Part shown: positions 60,820 to 64,000 of the stretch, piece after piece
Layout: every line of letters begins with the position of its first letter
How positions within the stretch are numbered: the stretch's first letter is position 1
Origin: Planctomycetia bacterium
Lineage (GTDB): Bacteria > Planctomycetota > Planctomycetia > Pirellulales > JALHLM01
Direction of reading: 5' to 3'
NCBI GenBank assembly: GCA_034440135.1
Contig: JAWXBP010000246.1
Location: 37,817-101,816 of the forward strand
Length of the DNA stretch: 64,000 nucleotides
Position numbers and translations under genes: made by a program
The notes under the pieces: model-generated
What the model saw: only the letters and a program-made list of their open reading frames with translations
Told to the model about the DNA's origin: nothing
Databases searched by the model: none

Positions 60820-63800
60820 ATGATCGACCGCATCATCGAACTTTCGATTCGTCATCGCTGGTTGGTCATCATGGCCGGCCTGGCGCTGGCGGTTTGGGGA
60901 ATCGTGGCGGTCTATCAAACGCCTATCGACGCTATTCCGGATCTCTCGGAAAGTCAGGTCGTCGTCTTCGCAGAATGGTCTGGCCATAGTCCGTTGGAGA
61001 TTGACGATCAGGTCACGTTCCCGCTCACCACGGCGCTGCAAGGCCTGCGCGGCGTCGACGTCGTGCGCGCATCGAGCGATCCCGGCTTCTCGATGATCAA
61101 CGTGATCTTCGCGGAGCACGTCGATCGACAAACCGCGCGCGAGCAGGTCTCGTCGCAGCTCGCCGAAGCGCGGCTCCACTTGCCGCCGGGCGTTACGCCG
61201 CGTTTGGGACCGGATGCGGCGAGCACTGGACAGATTTTTTGGTATGTCCTCGACGGCGCGGGCGTCGACCTCGGCCAACTACGCACGCTCCAGGAATGGA
61301 CGATTCGTCCGCAACTCGGCGCTGTGCCGGGAGTTGCCGAAGTGGCGAACGTGGGCGGCATGTCGCCAGAATACGTGGTCGAGGTCGATCCGCGGAAGCT
61401 GGCGGCGAACGGCGTCCCGTTACCGGACCTGTTGCGCGCCATCGAAGCGGCTGACTCCACGGTCGGCGGCAACGTCATCCATCAAACCAATGCCGAGTAT
61501 CTGGTCCGCGGGCTCGGTCGTTTGGGTGCGCGGGGCGAAGCGTTCGATGCAGCGCAAGCGATCCGCGACATCGAACGCATCCCGATCGACGTGCATGGCG
61601 GATTCGTCTGCTTTGTCGAAGACGTGGCCACCGCCTCCATCGCCCCACGAGCACGGCGCGGCTCGCTCGAAATGGACGGCAATGAAGTGGTCGGCGGCGT
61701 GGTGATGATCCGCGCTGGAGAGAACCCGCTCGAAGTGACTCGCCGAGTCCATGAAAAACTCATCGAGCTCTCCGCAGGGCTCCCGGAAGGCGTGGCGATT
61801 GTTCCGGTTTACGATCGCACGTCGCTGATAGAAGGAGCCGTCGGCGCCGTCACGGGGACGCTTATCGAAGCGATCCTCTCCGCGGCCGTGTGCGTCCTCA
61901 TTATCTTGCTGCACTTTCGAACGTCGTTCGTGATCGCCATTACCTTGCCGCTGGCCACATTGGCCTCATTCGTGGCGATGTGGACGCTGCGTCGGTTCGG
62001 CATTGCCGACATTCAAACCAATATTATGTCGCTCGCAGGGCTTGTGGTCTCGATTGGCGTGCTGGTCGATTCGTCGATCGTGATGGCGGAAAACGTCATG
62101 CATCGCTTGCACGCCGAATTCGGCGATCGCCCGGTCACCGGCGACGTGCGGCACATCGTATTGCCTGCCTGTCGCACCGTCGGACGGCCGATGTTCTTTG
62201 CGATACTGATCATGCTCCTCTCCTTCCTGCCCGTCTTTGCGCTCGGCGGCCTGGAAGGCAAGATGTTTCGGCCGTTAGCCTATACCAAATCGTTTGCGTT
62301 GATCGCCGTCGGCGTGTTGGCGATCACGCTCGTTCCCGCCCTCTGCACGATATTTGTCCGTGGACGACTGCGCGGTGAACGCGCCAGTTGGGTGGTGCGA
62401 AGCGTGGTCGACGTCTATCGCCCTGTGCTGGAATACCTGCTAGATCGCCCGCTCGCGCTCGTCGTGTTGCTTGGCGCCACATTGATTGTTGGCTTTGCGC
62501 CCTTGGGCAGTCAGGTTGTCACAGTCGCTATCATGGCTTGCTTGCTAGTGTTCGTCGCGCTCGCCGCAAATCGCGGCCGCAACGCGATCTTGGCCTCGAT
62601 GTTTTTGGTCGTGCTCGCCTTGACCTGCAAACATTTGATGGCGCCGCTCGGCTGGATTGACATGCCTCCCTTAGACGAAGGCATGGTCATGGATATGCCG
62701 ATCACGATTCCCCGGGCATCGATCAGTCAGTCCACAGACGACATGAAGGCGCGGGACATGGTGCTATGCCGTTTTCCCGAAGTCAGGATGGTCGTTGGCA
62801 AAGCCGGTCGCGCGGAATCCGCCGCCGATCCGGCGCCGCTCGATATGATCGAAACGATGGTTGATTTCCGGCCAGTTGCCACCTGGCCCGCCCGCCATAT
62901 TGCGCCGTCGGATGCGTCGCGCATCGCCCTATCATTGTTGCGCGCACTAACGGAGCGCGAAATGGCAGGCGTCGACATTGAAGCCCAGTCGCACGATCAA
63001 CTGGCCGATGAGGCGGCGGTAGCTGGCTTGCCGCGCTACGATGCCCTCATGCGGGAATACTGCTATCAACGCCAACAAGAGTTTATTGCGCAGCTGGCCG
63101 TCGACACCGTGTCGCATGCGCTCGACTTGTTCTCTGAGCAAGCCGACCGCGAGGCGGTGTTGCTTCGCCCGGTGACAGAAGAGGACCGCGCACTCGTACT
63201 GAATGGCATTCCCGATCGTTTGCGCCGGCGCCTCGGCCAGTCGCTTACTGAGGAAGACGTGCATCTACTGTGGAAGAGGATGGCGCAGCTGTTTCACGAA
63301 CGAGGACTCACCGCACAAGAAGCAGATTTGCTCGGCCTCGAATTCTCCCGCTGGAGGCGGCCGCTCCAGGTCCTCAGTAGCGCGATGGGAAAGACTTCTG
63401 CTTCGCCAGATAGTTTCTTGATGGCCGAATTGGCGAGGTTTCAATCCTCGCACTGGCGCCAAGCCACGCAAACGCTCGATGACGCACTCGCGGAACGTGG
63501 CCCTGCCACCTTTATTCAAATCGCGGCCGAAGAGCTGCTCGCGCGACTGCGAATTCTCGACCGCGACACGATCGCGGCGTTACAAGAGCGCCAGCGAATC
63601 CGAACGACTCCGCCGCCCCGCGCAGCCGGCCATCATGGCGGCAAACTTGGCCCCTTGGCCACGATCGACCCGCATCCGATGTTTGATGCGTTGCTGCGCG
63701 ATGAAACGGCCGCCTGGGCCGGCACTATCGTGCTCCGCCCCCTTCACCGCCACGAACTTATTGGCTTTGGCGGCGAGTTAAACCGCGCCTTGCAAATGCC

Positions 63801-64000
63801 AGGCTGGACGAACGTCTGGACGACGCCGATTCAAAATCGGGTCGACATGTTGACCACCGGCGTGAACACTACGGTCGGGATTCGCGTGTTGGGGCACCGT
63901 CTCGACGACGTCGTCGACGCCTCGCAACGTGTCGCGAAAGCCGTGTGCAAGGTGCCCGGTGCCGTGAACGTCGTCGCCGATCCGATTCGCGGCAAGGCAT
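60820..64000 (+). CDS. CusA-like heavy-metal RND efflux pump (runs off right edge)
   Basis: Heavy-metal-efflux RND permease from ATG 60820; 1060 codons are in the window and the frame is open to the edge. MIDRIIELSIRHRWLVIMAG and PIDAIPDLSESQVVVFAEWS are the CusA/CzcA opening; GLVVSIGVLVDSSIVMAENV is the fourth span; MPPLDEGMVMDMPITIP is the periplasmic repeat. Between DMIETMVDFRPVATWP and MPGWTNVWTTPIQNRVDMLT about 290 residues are inserted (about 690-980), largely helical and charged. E. coli CusA has only about 20-30 there. It exports a transition metal (Cu, Ag, Zn, Co or Cd) with the CusB-like adaptor; the metal is unknown. The outer-membrane partner is not in the window. Confidence 0.9.
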   Translation, partial: MIDRIIELSIRHRWLVIMAGLALAVWGIVAVYQTPIDAIPDLSESQVVVFAEWSGHSPLEIDDQVTFPLTTALQGLRGVDVVRASSDPGFSMINVIFAEHVDRQTAREQVSSQLAEARLHLPPGVTPRLGPDAASTGQIFWYVLDGAGVDLGQLRTLQEWTIRPQLGAVPGVAEVANVGGMSPEYVVEVDPRKLAANGVPLPDLLRAIEAADSTVGGNVIHQTNAEYLVRGLGRLGARGEAFDAAQAIRDIERIPIDVHGGFVCFVEDVATASIAPRARRGSLEMDGNEVVGGVVMIRAGENPLEVTRRVHEKLIELSAGLPEGVAIVPVYDRTSLIEGAVGAVTGTLIEAILSAAVCVLIILLHFRTSFVIAITLPLATLASFVAMWTLRRFGIADIQTNIMSLAGLVVSIGVLVDSSIVMAENVMHRLHAEFGDRPVTGDVRHIVLPACRTVGRPMFFAILIMLLSFLPVFALGGLEGKMFRPLAYTKSFALIAVGVLAITLVPALCTIFVRGRLRGERASWVVRSVVDVYRPVLEYLLDRPLALVVLLGATLIVGFAPLGSQVVTVAIMACLLVFVALAANRGRNAILASMFLVVLALTCKHLMAPLGWIDMPPLDEGMVMDMPITIPRASISQSTDDMKARDMVLCRFPEVRMVVGKAGRAESAADPAPLDMIETMVDFRPVATWPARHIAPSDASRIALSLLRALTEREMAGVDIEAQSHDQLADEAAVAGLPRYDALMREYCYQRQQEFIAQLAVDTVSHALDLFSEQADREAVLLRPVTEEDRALVLNGIPDRLRRRLGQSLTEEDVHLLWKRMAQLFHERGLTAQEADLLGLEFSRWRRPLQVLSSAMGKTSASPDSFLMAELARFQSSHWRQATQTLDDALAERGPATFIQIAAEELLARLRILDRDTIAALQERQRIRTTPPPRAAGHHGGKLGPLATIDPHPMFDALLRDETAAWAGTIVLRPLHRHELIGFGGELNRALQMPGWTNVWTTPIQNRVDMLTTGVNTTVGIRVLGHRLDDVVDASQRVAKAVCKVPGAVNVVADPIRGKA

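Overview
The window is high-GC bacterial DNA, and its gene content points to a planctomycete, most likely near Pirellulales. The evidence is two DUF1559 pseudopilin-like proteins, a DUF1501 protein beside a PSCyt1/DUF1549/DUF1553 cytochrome, an NPYASP-type membrane protein, a dockerin/PEP-CTERM secreted dehydrogenase and an orphan microcompartment shell protein. The placement rests on family knowledge; no 16S rRNA gene lies in the window. No rRNA, intact tRNA or CRISPR array was found.

Layout. 1-3.4 kb: the 5' part of a UvrD/PcrA helicase gene running off the left edge, a secreted astacin-like protease and a secreted sialidase-like protein. 3.6-11.9 kb: a complete potassium-uptake operon, with a 27-codon membrane peptide, kdpF, kdpA, kdpB, kdpC, then kdpD and kdpE. 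12-17.3 kb: DUF983, DUF1501 and a large planctomycete cytochrome protein. 17.4-20.7 kb: five genes on the minus strand, namely a C39-like peptidase overlapping a RimK-type ATP-grasp ligase, then a DUF4258/partner pair and a kinase-N-lobe-like fragment. 21-30.9 kb: infA, a thioredoxin/CXXCH/PDZ protein, a nitrilase, a candidate structured RNA, an MsbA-like exporter, a CoA-transferase, aroB and a class IV aminotransferase. 31-37.6 kb: a secreted glucose/sorbosone dehydrogenase-like protein and an AcrAB-type RND pair. 37.6-41.7 kb: a nucleotide-sugar epimerase/dehydrogenase pair and a GT-C-like membrane protein, probably for surface polysaccharide.

41.9-56.6 kb holds mostly single genes: a beta-hydroxyacid dehydrogenase, Uma2, DUF1559 with a lipoprotein, a YfgM-like TPR protein, a FAH-family enzyme, a PQQ-propeller protein, a UPF0173 hydrolase, pgi, an ABC-2 permease, a tandem-BMC protein, a large TPR protein and a glyoxalase-II-like MBL protein. 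56.6-57.7 kb has no intact gene and looks like a mobile-element scar. From 57.7 kb to the right edge, DUF1559, a lipoprotein, a CusB-like adaptor with three heavy-metal-binding motifs and a CusA-like pump with a large insertion form one tightly packed operon.

The intergenic space carries several short repeat families. The clearest is a 56-66 bp hairpin element present three times, with perfect 16-bp arms that show one compensatory base-pair change. Others are a CCGAGGTC/GACCTCGG palindrome, a GGCGTC/GACGCC palindrome and several longer imperfect inverted repeats. The best candidate for something undescribed is the structured RNA at about 23983-24328, which has a promoter-like sequence, a branched core and an intrinsic terminator.
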